Below are positions 24,118 through 36,426 of a DNA stretch of 36,426 nucleotides, in pieces. This stretch comes from DAOSWM01 sp035380045 (GTDB taxonomy: Bacteria > Bacteroidota > Bacteroidia > Bacteroidales > Tenuifilaceae): assembly GCA_035380045.1 (NCBI GenBank), contig DAOSWM010000030.1, positions 1 to 36,426 on the forward strand, in the 5' to 3' direction. The notes under the pieces were generated by a model, which had not been told where the DNA came from, did not search any database, and saw only the letters and a program-made list of their open reading frames with translations. Positions within the stretch are counted from its first letter, which is position 1; each line of letters opens with the position of its first letter. Position numbers and translations under genes: made by a program.

Positions 24118-26004
24118 CTAAATTTTCCCTGCTTCTTTTAGTGCAACTTCAAGTTGATTTACAAGATTATCCATGCGCTTAACAACCGAGAGGAAAGGCT
24201 CCTTGGTGTTCAAGTCAACTCCTGCTTTTTTCAGTAGTTCAACAGGATAATCGCTTCCACCTGATTTTAACAAGTTAAGGTACATTTCCTGCGCCTTTGC
24301 TGCTTCATCTTTATCCTTTGCATTTGCAATTTTATCGAAAAGGCTGCTTGAGCATGAGAAAGAAACTGCGTAGTTATAAACGTAATAGTAGTAGTTAAAG
24401 AAATGGTGAACGCGTGGCCAAGCATAGCCAAAATTTTCTGATCTTTCAAAAATATCGCCGTTATATTTCTTATCGATATCTACATAAATACTTGCAATAA
24501 TATCAGCATTCAACGGTTGGTTTTTCTCAATTGCTGAGTAAAGTGCATACTCAAATTCGGCAAATTGTGCCTGACGGTAGAATGTTCCAGAAATGTTGTC
24601 GATTGCCTGAACCAGCAGCGAGATTTTTTCGTTGGGATTCTTGGCGTTTTTCACCATGTAATCGAGCAGCATGTTCTCGTTGAACGTTGAAGCAGTTTCA
24701 GCAACCATAGGTGAATATCCTGAGTAAACGTAAGGTTGATAAGTGTTCGAAAGCATTGTATGCAACGAGTGGCCAAGTTCGTGCGCGAGGGTATAAACAT
24801 TATCGCGCGATTCGTTCCAATTCATTAGAATATATGGATGAACCCCGTATGTGCTTCCGCTGTAGGCACCGGGTTGTTTTCCGGGTTTTTCGAATACATC
24901 AATCCAACCGCCTTGGAGCGCTGTTGCGAGAAGTTCGTTATACTCTTTACCCATTGGTTTCAAGCACTCCTTAACCATATCAACCGCTTCTTCCCATTTG
25001 TATGATTTCATGTAATCTGAAATCTCAAAAGCCTCGTCGGAATAGTAGTATTTATCAAGTCCCAGTGCTTTTTTCCTTAATTCTCGATATTTTAGCAATG
25101 ATTCAGTGTTATTGCCAGCAACATCTATGAGGTTCATGAAAACATCTTTCGAAATATTATTTGGCGACAGCACGGCATCGAGATTCGTTTCGTAACCCTG
25201 AAGCTGCGCGTTGGCCCAACGATTTTGGAAAACCCCCATCAAAATTTCAGCGTATGTATTCTTGTTTTTTGCGTAAACTTCCTCGCGAGCCTCAAGGGTA
25301 ATTTTTCTGTCGGTTTGGTTGGGGTTGGTTGTAAAAACCTTTGATGTATTTGCAGGGCTGGTAACAACTTCTTCACCGGTTGATAGGGTAACTCTATTAA
25401 ATTCCATATCCGCCTTTGTAAGTGTACCGTAAATTTGCGACGAGGCGCTAAGCGCTTGGCTGAAGTAGCTGATTATTTTTTGGGTTTGTTCATCGAGAAT
25501 GTGCTCCTGCTGACGATATAGCTGGTCAAAATCGTGAGCGTAAACTGATAAATCTTTGTTCCCTGCAATCCACTTGTCAATTTTCTCGCGGGGAATTGTC
25601 ATTAGCTCGGGCAGAATCCATGCGGTATTCCTTGACAAATCAATGTAAATATTTTGAAATTCCTGCATTTTGGTAACATACATCGGATTCTTTCCGTCAA
25701 TGTCTTGGTTTGAAGAAACATAGAAGTATATTCTTGACACCAATTTTGATACTTCCTCGTTGAACTGCAAAAGTTTGAGAAGTTGTTCAGGGCTTTCATT
25801 CAGTGTCCCTTTATACTCATTGTATTTTGGAATTTGCGATTTAAAACTCTCTAAATCTTTGTTCCAGGCATCCCAATCAGAATATATGTCAGTTAAATTC
25901 CAACTGTACTTATCTAAGTCAGCTTGCGGTGCAGTATCTGTAAGTTTTGCTTGCAGAGTAAATGCTAAAAAGGTGGTAAGAAAAAGCGTAAGAATCTGTT
26001 TCAT
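24118..26004 (-). CDS. pepF: Exported oligoendopeptidase F (peptidase M3B)
   Basis: This 628-residue protein begins with a signal peptide (1-19, MKQILTLFLTTFLAFTLQA), unlike cytoplasmic PepF of Firmicutes, so it acts in the periplasm or outside. The M3 zinc site is complete: HELGH (408-412) and the third ligand E436 in MVAETASTFNE. The helical N-terminal half has the typical ALLKFLQFNEEVSKLVSR-like and PELMTIPREKI segments, and the YSGSTYGVHPYILMNWNESRDNVYTLAHE stretch is family-typical. It cleaves short oligopeptides, here probably imported or released in the periplasm. It is separated from the upstream DCC gene by 86 bases with a weak promoter. Confidence 0.92.
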   Translation of the reverse strand: MKQILTLFLTTFLAFTLQAKLTDTAPQADLDKYSWNLTDIYSDWDAWNKDLESFKSQIPKYNEYKGTLNESPEQLLKLLQFNEEVSKLVSRIYFYVSSNQDIDGKNPMYVTKMQEFQNIYIDLSRNTAWILPELMTIPREKIDKWIAGNKDLSVYAHDFDQLYRQQEHILDEQTQKIISYFSQALSASSQIYGTLTKADMEFNRVTLSTGEEVVTSPANTSKVFTTNPNQTDRKITLEAREEVYAKNKNTYAEILMGVFQNRWANAQLQGYETNLDAVLSPNNISKDVFMNLIDVAGNNTESLLKYRELRKKALGLDKYYYSDEAFEISDYMKSYKWEEAVDMVKECLKPMGKEYNELLATALQGGWIDVFEKPGKQPGAYSGSTYGVHPYILMNWNESRDNVYTLAHELGHSLHTMLSNTYQPYVYSGYSPMVAETASTFNENMLLDYMVKNAKNPNEKISLLVQAIDNISGTFYRQAQFAEFEYALYSAIEKNQPLNADIIASIYVDIDKKYNGDIFERSENFGYAWPRVHHFFNYYYYVYNYAVSFSCSSSLFDKIANAKDKDEAAKAQEMYLNLLKSGGSDYPVELLKKAGVDLNTKEPFLSVVKRMDNLVNQLEVALKEAGKI

Positions 26005-29000
26005 ATCATTTTGTTTTTAGTTTATTTTTGTAGGCTTTTTGATTCAAAATAAAACATTCGGTTTAAATGTCAAGCAATTTTTAGCACTCTTTAGCTAATG
26101 AACTTAAAAATAATACTGGAATCTGGCACCATGCAGTTTCCCTGTTTCCCAAACCACCTATACCTGTTTCGGGCAATTTTTTTGTAAACGAAATTGCGAA
26201 TAAAATTTGGAACAACAACCAAACCGTAAAGCGCAGGCCAAAGTCCGGGCAGCTTCCTGAAAACCCGAAGGGCTGCATCGGAGCGAGTCCAGAACTTTTC
26301 CCCCTCAATAACAATTACCGTGTTAGTTTCTTGAGCATCAATTTGCAGCTTGCTGCAAAGTTTTTGTCCCATCTCGCTCTGCAGGGTTGCAAATCGGAAA
26401 GCATCTTTGCTATCGCGCTTAATGATGAAGTTTACACTGCCATTGCAGAGGTTGCAAACTCCATCGAAGAGGATGATTGATTTACTATTATCTATGCACA
26501 TTGTCAGTAATATCAATGTTTTAACAAATATTTTTAAACAAGGTTTCAGAAATTCACAAAATAACCATTGACCAATATCACCTATTTAATACCTGTTCAA
26601 CAATTGCTGCTTGTTGTTTATTCTTATATATTTGTAAGGGTTACTCCCATATTCTTAATGATACCTTGTAAAATAATCTGTTATGAGGATTCTTATTGTT
26701 AGTATTCTTTCTTTCTGCCTCCTATTAACCGCTGTGTCCTCCTCTGCTCAGCAACATCCCGAAAAGTTGGCAAAAGAGATTGAGGAACATTTATCACAGG
26801 CAAAATCGTTCGAGGAACAGAACGACTTCAATCAGGCGGCCTACTTCTTCAACAAGGCAGCAACAGTTTACTGGGTGAATGGCTACCCCGAAAAGGCGGT
26901 TGAATTATTCCTGAAAGCCGTTGACATGAACCAGAAAATCGGGAATAACAACGCCATTCGCACCCTCTACAATAACATTGGCATGCTCTATGCCGATGAG
27001 GAAGAGTACGTAACTTCGCTGCAATACTTTCAAAAAGCCCTTGAGGCAAGTCGAAAGCTAAACCGGAAGAGCGACATTGCAACTTCCCTGCTAAACATTG
27101 CCAACGTTCAGGTTGAACTCAAAAAATTTGCTGAAGCATCGCAAACTGCCCTTGAGGCAAACGAGTTGGCTCGTGAACTAAACGACCCCAAACTCCTTCG
27201 TAACAGCTACTCGCTTCTTGCTGACATACACGAGAACCTGGGCGATTCAGAAAAATCATCTGAATACTTTGCACTTTACACTGCCATTACCCGAAAAATT
27301 CAGCAGGATGAGGCTCGACGGAAAGAGGCGGAGGCAAATAAGCTGGTTGAAACTGCCAAAATAAAAGTGGAAGAGGTTGAGGCGCAGAAGCAGGCTACCG
27401 AGCGTGAACTGTTCGTTAAAAAGCAGGAGCTAAAGGAAACCGAGGAGAACCTTGAGGAGATTGAGCAAATTTCCAGGGAGCGCCAAATGCAGATTGACCT
27501 CCTCAACAAGGAGCAGGAACTAAAAGATGCTGTTATCAAGAACCAGCGAATGGTTCGCAATGTTTTCATCGTAATAATTATTGCTGTACTTGGGGTTGCC
27601 GCATCAATTTTTCACAGCCTAAACCAAAAGAAGAAGGCGAATGCTTTGCTCTCAAAGCAAAATAAGGAAATTGCAGCGCAGAAGGATTTAATTGATATGG
27701 TGAATAAGGATTTGGAGGTAGCTTTCAACCAAATTGAAAAGCAGAACCGCGACATTACCAGCAGCATAAACTACGCGCAGCGTATTCAACAAGCCATGTT
27801 GCCCACCGAGGAAAGTTTACAATCAATTATTCCCGAATCCTTCATTATGCTCAGGCCCCGCGATATTGTTAGCGGTGATTTTTACTGGTTCATGGGCTAC
27901 GCCTCACCCAACAAACTGAAAGAGAATCCACAAAGTAACTACTTTAAGCTACACAGCTGCTCCGATTCCGATAGTGGACTTCTGATTACTGCGGTTGACT
28001 GTACGGGGCACGGAGTTCCAGGTGCTTTCATGAGCATGATTGGATTCAACCTACTCGATACCATAACCCGTGGAGGGATTGTTAATCCTAACTTGGTAAT
28101 GAACGACTTGCATCGGTATGTTCGCTACCTGTTAAAACAGCAAACAACCGATAACCAGGACGGAATGGACATGTCGTTCTGCCAAATAACCAACAAGGGA
28201 AGAGTTGTCCATTTTGCCGGGGCAAAGAATCCGGTTTACTACATAGCAAACGGAGAACTCAACCACCTAAAGGGCGACTCGCTCCCGATTGGTGGAATGC
28301 AGAAGGAAGGGAAACGCGAGTTTACGCTGCATACCATTGAGGTGAACGAGCCAACATCGTTCTATATGTTCTCCGATGGTTTTATCGATCAGTTCGGTGG
28401 GCTACACGGGCAAAAATTTACTTCCCGACGGTTTAAGGAGCTGCTCCTACAAATTCACTCACTACCCATGGCCGAGCAGAAGAGCATCCTAAATTCAAAA
28501 ATTACCGAATGGATTGGTGATAGGTTCAAACAAATTGACGATATTCTGGTAATTGGCTTTAAACTCGGTGGAAATGATATTGACATATAATTGTACCAAA
28601 AACGCCACATTAAACATATTAGGTATGAGGCACATTGTTTTACTTTTACTTCTTCTTTTTCCAATTGGAATTTTTGCTCAAGCCCCAAGGCAGCACGAAC
28701 CCACAATTTTTACCGACTCAACCGGACAGGTTTTCGTTCGTGCAGATCAGCCTGCATTTATGTTCATTTCTCCAGCCGAAAAACCCGATGAGTTGGTTCC
28801 TGTTCCTAGCTCCGACAAGGATGCGAACCCAATGTACTGGGACGGTAACGGAGTTCACTACATTGCTCATCGCGATTTGAAGCTAAACAAAACCATTCGC
28901 TTTAGGATTATGGCCGATGGCTTTCCGCCTTCAACAAAACTGAAATTCGACTCGGGAGTAATTTTTAGCATCGACAGCAGCTTCTACGTTGAGAAGGATG

Positions 29001-32000
29001 CAACCGTGAAAGTTCATGCAACCGACAATATGACGGGAGTTAGCGAAACTCTCTTCTCCCTCAATGGGCTACCATACATTCCGTTTGCCGGAGGAGTTAC
29101 GTTTAATAGTTCGGGTGAAAATGTTATTAGGGTTTACTCTGTCGATAGGGTTGGGAATGTTGAAAAACCAAAGGAGTTTAAGGTTATCGTTTCTGACGAT
29201 GCAGTGGTGCGAATGCAAAATATTTACTTCAGCTTAAACAGCTCAAAACTCAGAAACGAGTCGATTGTTGAGGTTGACAAGCTGGTGAAGCTCCTTCGCG
29301 ATTACCCGAATGTAAAAATGCACCTCACAGCGCACACCGATTCGCGGGGCGAATCAAAGTATAACGTGCAACTCTCGGAAGCCCGGGCGCAAGCGGTTGT
29401 TGATTATATTGTTGGGAAAGGCATTCCCAATAATCGTATTACATCCAAAGGTTACGGCGACACAAAACCTGTTAACGAGTGTGCGAAGGGCGTTGAATGT
29501 ACTGAAGCACAGCACAAGTTGAACCGACGCGTTGAATTTAGTATCTCAAAAATTACCGAATAGCATAATTCAGAATGAATATGGCATTTCTACGAAAAGC
29601 ATTATTACCTATCATTTTAACCGGTTTGGGGTCGGTGTTTTCTGTTGCGCAGGATGTGAAGAGTTTCCATGCCGATTCAACCGGAAAACTTTTTGTTAAT
29701 CCTGAAACTCCGGTGTACATCTACATGTCAACAAAACCCGATGGCAGCGATGCAGTAAGGCTTAAAAGCATGCACGATGAAGGAAACCCAATGTACTGGG
29801 ACGGCCACGGCCCACACTTCCTAACACATTTGAATTTATACTTAGGCCGAAAAATTCGCTTCGACCTTTATGCCGATGGGAAACCGCCCAGAACCTCCCC
29901 AAGCTTCGATGCTGAAATGGGAATTCAGAAAGGTAACACCATATTCCTTTCTGGCTCAACCGTTATCGAAATCTCGGCAGTGGATGCGCACTCCGGACTA
30001 AACAACGTTTTCTATTCGGTTAACGGGGCAGAGTTTCAACCCTACTCTGAACCGCTGGTTTTCGACAACGAAGGCGAATACATGCTGAAGTTTTACGCGG
30101 TTGATAACGTTGGGAACAAGGAGGATGTGGGAGAACGTAAACTTATTGTCGACACCATGCCACCCGTTACTACCCTTGAAATTGATGGTCCAAAACACAA
30201 CAATGTAATTTCACCAAAATCGAAATTTGTACTTTCCGCCACCGATGCAAACGGTGTGAAGCAAACATACTACAACCTTTCCGATAATGAGGAGAAAAAT
30301 TATTCCAAACCAGTTTCTGCATTGCAACTCACAGAGGGTGAACACACCCTGTCGTGGCACTCAACCGATGTGGTTGGGAACACGGAAGCGAAAAAGTCGG
30401 AGGTTTTCTTTGTGGACCGTACGCCTCCCATGGTTTTCGAGGAAATTGTTGGAAACACCTACATGGTTGCCGGAAAGGAATTCTCTTCGGGTCGCAGCCA
30501 GCTGCGGGTTGTAGCGGTTGACAATAAAGCAGGTGTGAAAGAAATATACTACTCCATAAACGGGAATGATTTTCAGCTGTACGAGAAACCCATTTACCTG
30601 TCGGAAATGACTGGCGCAGTCACAGTTCGTTCGTATGCTATTGATAACGTGAATAATAAAGGAACGAGCGATGCATCGGGTCAGGAGTTCAGCATGCCCG
30701 AGGTTGACATTACGGGTCCAACTATCGCCCATGACCTGATTGGAGAAACCGCAAAAATTCGCGACACCACATGGATTAGCCCATCAACAAAAATAAAATT
30801 AATGGCAAAGGATGCAGGAGCAGGTTTAAATAGAATCGAATACAAACTGAACGATTCTGAACAGCAAGCATTTACCGAACCCTTCACCATTAATAAACCT
30901 GGCATACATAGCATTAAGGCAACCGCATGGGACAATGTTGAGAACCTAAACCTTCACAATTTCGTTGTTGGTGTTGATGCCGCCCAACCCGAACTTTTTG
31001 TGAACTTCTCAGTTAGGCCCTTCAAGTACGAATCGGCAAACGGTGAAAAAATTGCAGTTTACTCTAGCGATGTAGCAGTTTTTCTTGCAGCAACCGATGA
31101 TATTTCGGGAGTTGCAAAAATTCTGTTTTCTCTCAATGAAGGCAAGGGAAAAGCGTACACTGAACCTTTAAAGGGGTTCAAAGTTGGAGAATTCTACATA
31201 CTAGAAGTGAAAGCAACCGATAAGTTGGGAAACGAAACTACAAAATCTGCCCGCTTTAAAGTTGAGTAGAAAAGGTTTAGTTAAAGAACTTTCCAACCTT
31301 ATTAATTGCTGAGGGTAAAGCAAAAACCACTACACGATCGTATGCTTTAATTTCGGTATCGCCCTTTGCAATGTAGCTGGCATCGCCCCTAACAACGCCA
31401 CCAATAATTGCGTCCTTGGGGAAATGTATGTCCTTTAATTTACCTTTGGTTACCGGAGAATTTGGTTTAACGATAAATTCAAGCACCTCAGCCTCACTTC
31501 CGGTTAAACATTTAATTGCTGAAACTTCCGTACTCATGGTATAACGGAAAATTCGGCTTGCAGTAATTAGTTTTTTGTTAATTACCGTATCAATGCCCAT
31601 GCTCTCGGCAAGCTGAATATAGTCGATATTCTCAATTTCAGCGATTGTTTTCTTAACCCCCATTCGTTTGGCTACAATGCAGGTTAGAATGTTTGTTTCG
31701 GAATTTCCGGTAACGGCAACAAAAGCATCCATGTACTGAAGTCCTTCCTGCATTAGCAAGTCGGTATCGCGGCCATCACCATTTATTACAAGAGCATTTT
31801 TAAAGAAGTTTGCTAAACGTGTACTTTTATCTTTATCTTGCTCAATGATCTTAACATTTACGTTTTTTTCCAGCTCCATGGCAATTCTAATTCCCACCCT
31901 GCTTCCTCCAAGAACCATAAGGTTGTGTACCTCAACATTTTGCTTTCCTGAGTACTCGAGCATCTCTTTAATTGCACTTTGGTTGGAAATAACATATACC

Positions 32001-35000
32001 AAATCGTTTACCTTAAACTGATCATTACCACGGGGAATAATGGTTTCACCCTCTCGGGCAATGGCAACTGCTCTGTAATCGAGCGACTTGTTGCTTTTTG
32101 TTGCTTCAAGTATGGTTTGGTCAATAACCGGAGCGTCCCTGTCGAGCCTGAAAACTACCAGTGAGAGTTTTCCCCCGGAAAAATCAACGTACTCGGTTGA
32201 GCTGGTTTGCCCCAGTAAGCCAATAACTTCCTTCGCGGCAAGTTTCTCGGGGTAAATAAGCGAATCGATTCCCAGATTCAGAAATATCTCCTTGTTGTTG
32301 GGTAAAAGGTAATCGTTGTTATCTATTCGGGCAATAACTTTCTTTGCACCAAGTCGTTTTGCAAGGGTTGCGCTAATTATATTGGTTTCCTCAGAGTGAG
32401 CAACAGCAATAAATAAGTCGGCCTTTTTCACGTTTGCATCCTTAAGGGCTGAAATTGATGTGCTAGAACCTTCAACCACCAGCAGGTCGGAGTTAGATGC
32501 AAGTTGCTGCAGCTTTTCTGCATCTGGATCGATAACAATAATATCATGATATTCATTCGCTAACATCTTAGCTAAATGCGTTCCTACATCTCCGGCTCCG
32601 GCAATAATAATGTTCATTTTCTGATGCTACCTTGTTGCAAAATTAAACTTGCAAAATAAGCTTAAATGATTATGAAATGGTTAACATTTTGAAAAAAAAT
32701 CTATCCTTTTTAGTGTAAATGCTCCTTTTTGCTGAACTGAATGGTGTTCTATACCTTTTTCGTCAAGTATTTGCAGCATTTTCTCTAGCTCCCAAGGTGG
32801 AACCGATGAATCAATAACTACTAATTTTGGAGAAACTAAGTTAAATAATTTATCGGATGATTTGCCAAAATTGCTAGTAATAATCATCAAATCAACTTCT
32901 AACTTCTTGCTTGCAATAGCATTGCTAAGCATTTCCCCATCGGGAATAAATATTATTTTCCCCATAAAGTCAATAACCGAACCAGCTGAATTTACTGAGG
33001 TGTAGAAACCCCAATTTTCTTTATCGGCAGTATGTTCAGTATTCTTTGTGGTTGAAATTGTTGCAGTTAGGTGGTGCGTTTTGCTGTTTACATTCAAACC
33101 TTTGCTGTTAACATAACCTCGAATTTGAAAAGAGTAAACTTCTAACGGGTTTGAAAGTGTGGTGTCGGTTACAGCAAAGGTAACGTTTCCTTCATGAGTA
33201 AAGCCAATGGTTGTTACTCCTGGAATGTTAAAAACAACAACTTCCTGTTCGTTTAGCTGGTTTATCTTCTTAAATGATTGAATTGAAAAGTGTAAGAGCA
33301 AGCAACCCAAGAACATTGCTAGAAACGCAAAACGACGTTTCTCAAAAAATAGTATGAGTGTAACAATGCTGCCAAGCAGCAAAATAACCTGGTAGTTATT
33401 AATGCTCAATTCGCTGGTAATGGAGTAGGGGAGCGACTCGGTAAAACCCACTAGGTAGTTAAGTAGCGATAGTGTTTGGTCGATGAGAAAACCAATAATT
33501 TTAGTAGTTGCAGGAATGAATGAGAAAAAAAGGAACAATACAACCAGGTAAAGAATTATGGATGCAAGCGGAATGGCAAATAGGTTCGTAAGTAGAAAGT
33601 AGTTTGGAAACTGGTGGAAGTAGTATAAACCTAAGGGGAATGTTCCTGCCTGGGCAGCAATCGACACGGCAATTAGTGACCAAACTTTGTCGAGCCACTT
33701 GTTTCTTACGTAAATAAGCTTGTAAATGTGTGGGTAAAAGAAAACTATGGAGGTAACCGCCAAGTAGGAAAGCTGAAATCCAATTTCTTTTATTAACATA
33801 GGGTTGAAACAGAGCAGAACGAATGCAGAGGCACTTAACGTGTTGTAAATATTGGTTTTGCGATTTACTGCTGTCCCAAGAATTACAAGCGAGAACATTA
33901 GGGATGCCCGTAGTACCGACGGTGAAAGCCCTGTAAAGATGGCAAAGAACCAAAGGAATAGAATTAAAATTATCGCTTTTATCTTTTTCCCCTTTTTAGT
34001 TCTATCTAAAAAGAAAAGTATTGAAGAAACTATAAAAAACAGCACCCCAACATGAAGTCCTGAAACTGCAAGTATGTGCATGGCACCCGATGCAGAAAAA
34101 ATTCTTCTTGTTTCATCGTCGAGAAGATTCTTGTACCCCATGGTGAGAGCTGAAAGAACTGCCAGGTTCTGTCCGTAGATTCCAGATTCTTCAAACAGTT
34201 TAACTAGTTTATTCCTTAAATAAAAAGATACTGAAAATATTGGGTTTGTCCTTTTTTCAACATGAATCCAGTTTTCGGATTTAACAAAAGCAACCCTGTG
34301 TATTTGCTTCGTTTTAAGGTATTCTTTGTAGTTAAACTGGCACGGATTCTGAGCCTCTGGGGGCTCGTCGAATATAACATTTACTGCAAGTATTGATCCG
34401 TAATCGAGGTTTTGCACCAACGAATCATCGTTTTTAAAGTACAAAATAGTCTTCTCGTTAACCGGAACCCAGGTTTCGTTTTCGAAAATGCTCATAACAA
34501 TTGCCTGCCCCCGAATCGAAGAGGTTCTCTTCTCAGGCAAATCAATCAGGCGCACAATTGCCTTCTTTTCTATACCTGCTATAATTCTGCTTTCCTGAGT
34601 GAAGTTGTATGTAATTACTATTCCTGTTGTAAGTAGAAACAGGTAAATGTTTATACCAACTACCCATCTATACCTCCATTTTAAAGGAATAACCAGGACT
34701 AACAAGGACGTTGCTAGAAGAACCACAGTTGAAATGGATAAAATATCTGGAGGTATTTTGTTTACTGGACTAACAAGTGCTGTAATAATGCCCAATACAA
34801 AGGGTATTAGCAAACGGAAAAAGGGAACCTGGTACGACGATTTGCCTTGTGACATTTCTTGCATTTGTACCCCTAAGGTAACAGTTTCAAAGTATTTATA
34901 ATCAAAAAAGCGACCTGAAGGGTCGCTTTTTTGATTATAATTATTTTAAAATACTAGCGTTTTACAACTTTTTTAACGGTTCTGGTTCCGTTCTCATTTC

Positions 35001-36426
35001 TAATTGTAATCAGGTAAATTCCTGCGGGTAGCTCGTTGGTGTCAATCTCTAAAACATTTTTTCCACTAACAGGAATACTCATTAGCTGCTGGCCAATTAG
35101 GCTTGTAATAGTAACCTCGCTAGCATCCTGAATATTATCAACAAAAATTGAGTTGCTGAACGGGTTGGGGTAAACGCGGGTGTTAATCTTGGTGTTAACA
35201 TCGGTGCTAGTTGATATTTCAATGTCCTCAGCGCTTCGTGGAAGGAGTTTGTATTCAGAGTAACTGTAGTATCCAACTCCGGTTATGTCGTACTTTGTGT
35301 TCTGAGTTAAGACAACATCAAAAATGTCGTCATCAATTTTCAGTGCACCCGAGCCATCGTTAACCTCTGCCATACCGTATCCAGCATCGGCGTTGGTGCA
35401 GGTTGCACCAAGTACTTGGATAAGCACACTCTCCCATTCTTCTGAGTTTGCACCACTAGTTGTGGTTACCACTGGTTGAGGTAGGTTGTTTCCTGTACTT
35501 ATCGCTTCGTACTCATCAACAGGACTCATCTCGGTTATTTCGTAGTATTCAATTATTTTACCGGTAACCACAACCTTATCGCCAATATTTGGGGTGTAGT
35601 TGGTTGTGTATATTTGGAGCCCATTCCATGCTTTAGCGCTATCCTGAATAAAGAATCCGCTAGCTAGTACTGCTGTTACAACACCTGATGTGGTAACCGT
35701 TTGATCAATATAGGGGCTGTTGCCACTCTGGTCGGTTGTGTACTGAATTTCGTAAATTGAGGTAACACTTTCAATGGAAACAGTTACTGTCCATGTCTTT
35801 TCAGTTGTTTGGTCTTCGGCAGTAACAACGTAATCAACGGGTTCAGAGAAATCTTGAGACTCACCTGATGCAGGAGCAATAGTTGCCCCTGATGATACAC
35901 CAATGGTTGGAGTGAGGTTGGTTAAATCGGTTCCCATGGCAACCTGAACGTTTACGGTTGCGGCCTCCGAGTTAATTACAGCGTCACCAACTTGTTCGGA
36001 AAGAACAAAAGAGGTAATTTCTGCCTGATTGTTAATGGTAGGTTCACCTATATATATATTGTCAATTTGCCAATTCACATACATATCAACGTTGTAATGG
36101 TACTTTATGGCAATGTAAACGGGATCACCAACAATTTCTGAAAGATCGATGTTGCCAGATGTTGTCCAGGTTTCTTCTTCGGATGGACCGCTGAATGTTA
36201 GCTCTGTCCAGGTTGCATCGGAGGGGTCACGGATTCCTTCGTAATCTGTGGAATACATTACTTTAAGGTAGTTACTGGCATCGTCCTCTCCGTACTTTCT
36301 CCATGAGTCGAACTTGAGCGCAACATCATCGTTATTAAGGGTAACACCTGGAAGAATAAGCCAATCCTCCTCAAGTTCACCAGAGTTGTAACCGTTAATT
36401 CCTGCCGACTGTGATGATGTGTAGTA

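Overview
The window looks like chromosomal DNA of a member of the Bacteroidota, probably Bacteroidales-like. The evidence is: two secreted proteins with Por/type IX secretion (T9SS) C-terminal sorting tails, a GH92 mannosidase, a Bacteroidota-style topoisomerase IV pair, DUF3795 and DCC-family proteins, and several promoters of the TTG-N19/20-TAnnTTTG type typical of this phylum. No ribosomal RNA, CRISPR array, prophage or intact insertion sequence is visible. Most genes are core or common accessory genes. The last gene, on the minus strand, runs off the right edge.

Layout. 1-2.5 kb: a Ppx/GppA phosphatase and an NtrC-type response regulator that lacks its DNA-binding domain, then a small hypothetical gene. 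2.8 kb: tRNA-His with its own promoter and terminator. 3-5.2 kb: an AT-rich polysaccharide flippase followed by a GNAT/FemAB-like acyltransferase. 5.4-7.1 kb: an AlkD-like DNA repair protein, a small MITE-like element, and a BI-1/YccA membrane protein. 7.1-11.7 kb (minus): parE-parC. 12-15.5 kb (minus): a large secreted CotH-kinase protein, divergent from a DUF3795 protein. 15.9-18.3 kb (minus): a MacB/FtsX-type permease. 18.6-19.2 kb: an exported isochorismatase-like hydrolase. 19.2-21.5 kb (minus): a PTS-IIA-like/CBS protein nearly fused to an ion-transporter (ArsB/NhaD-type) permease. 21.6-26.5 kb: exported GH92 mannosidase, a terminal-inverted-repeat element, exported oligoendopeptidase F and a DCC thiol oxidoreductase-like protein. 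26.7-31.3 kb: a three-gene operon. 31.3-34.9 kb (minus): trkA and comEC. 35-36.4 kb (minus): a partial T9SS cargo protein.

The best candidate for an undescribed system is the operon at 26.7-31.3 kb. It encodes a membrane-anchored TPR/coiled-coil/SpoIIE phosphatase, an OmpA-type peptidoglycan-binding protein, and a protein with five Ig-like (OmpL47-like) repeats. The two exported proteins share a distinctive N-terminal module (DSTG ... NPMYWDG ... ADGxPP), so the operon looks like a cell-envelope structure or sensor linked to cytoplasmic phosphatase signalling. Other points worth a look are the HTH-less sigma-54 activator with a GAFTSA loop, the PTS-IIA/CBS regulator one base away from its transporter, two non-coding elements with terminal inverted repeats, and a ComEC with no metallo-beta-lactamase signature. 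All functions are inferred from motifs read by eye; no database search was run.
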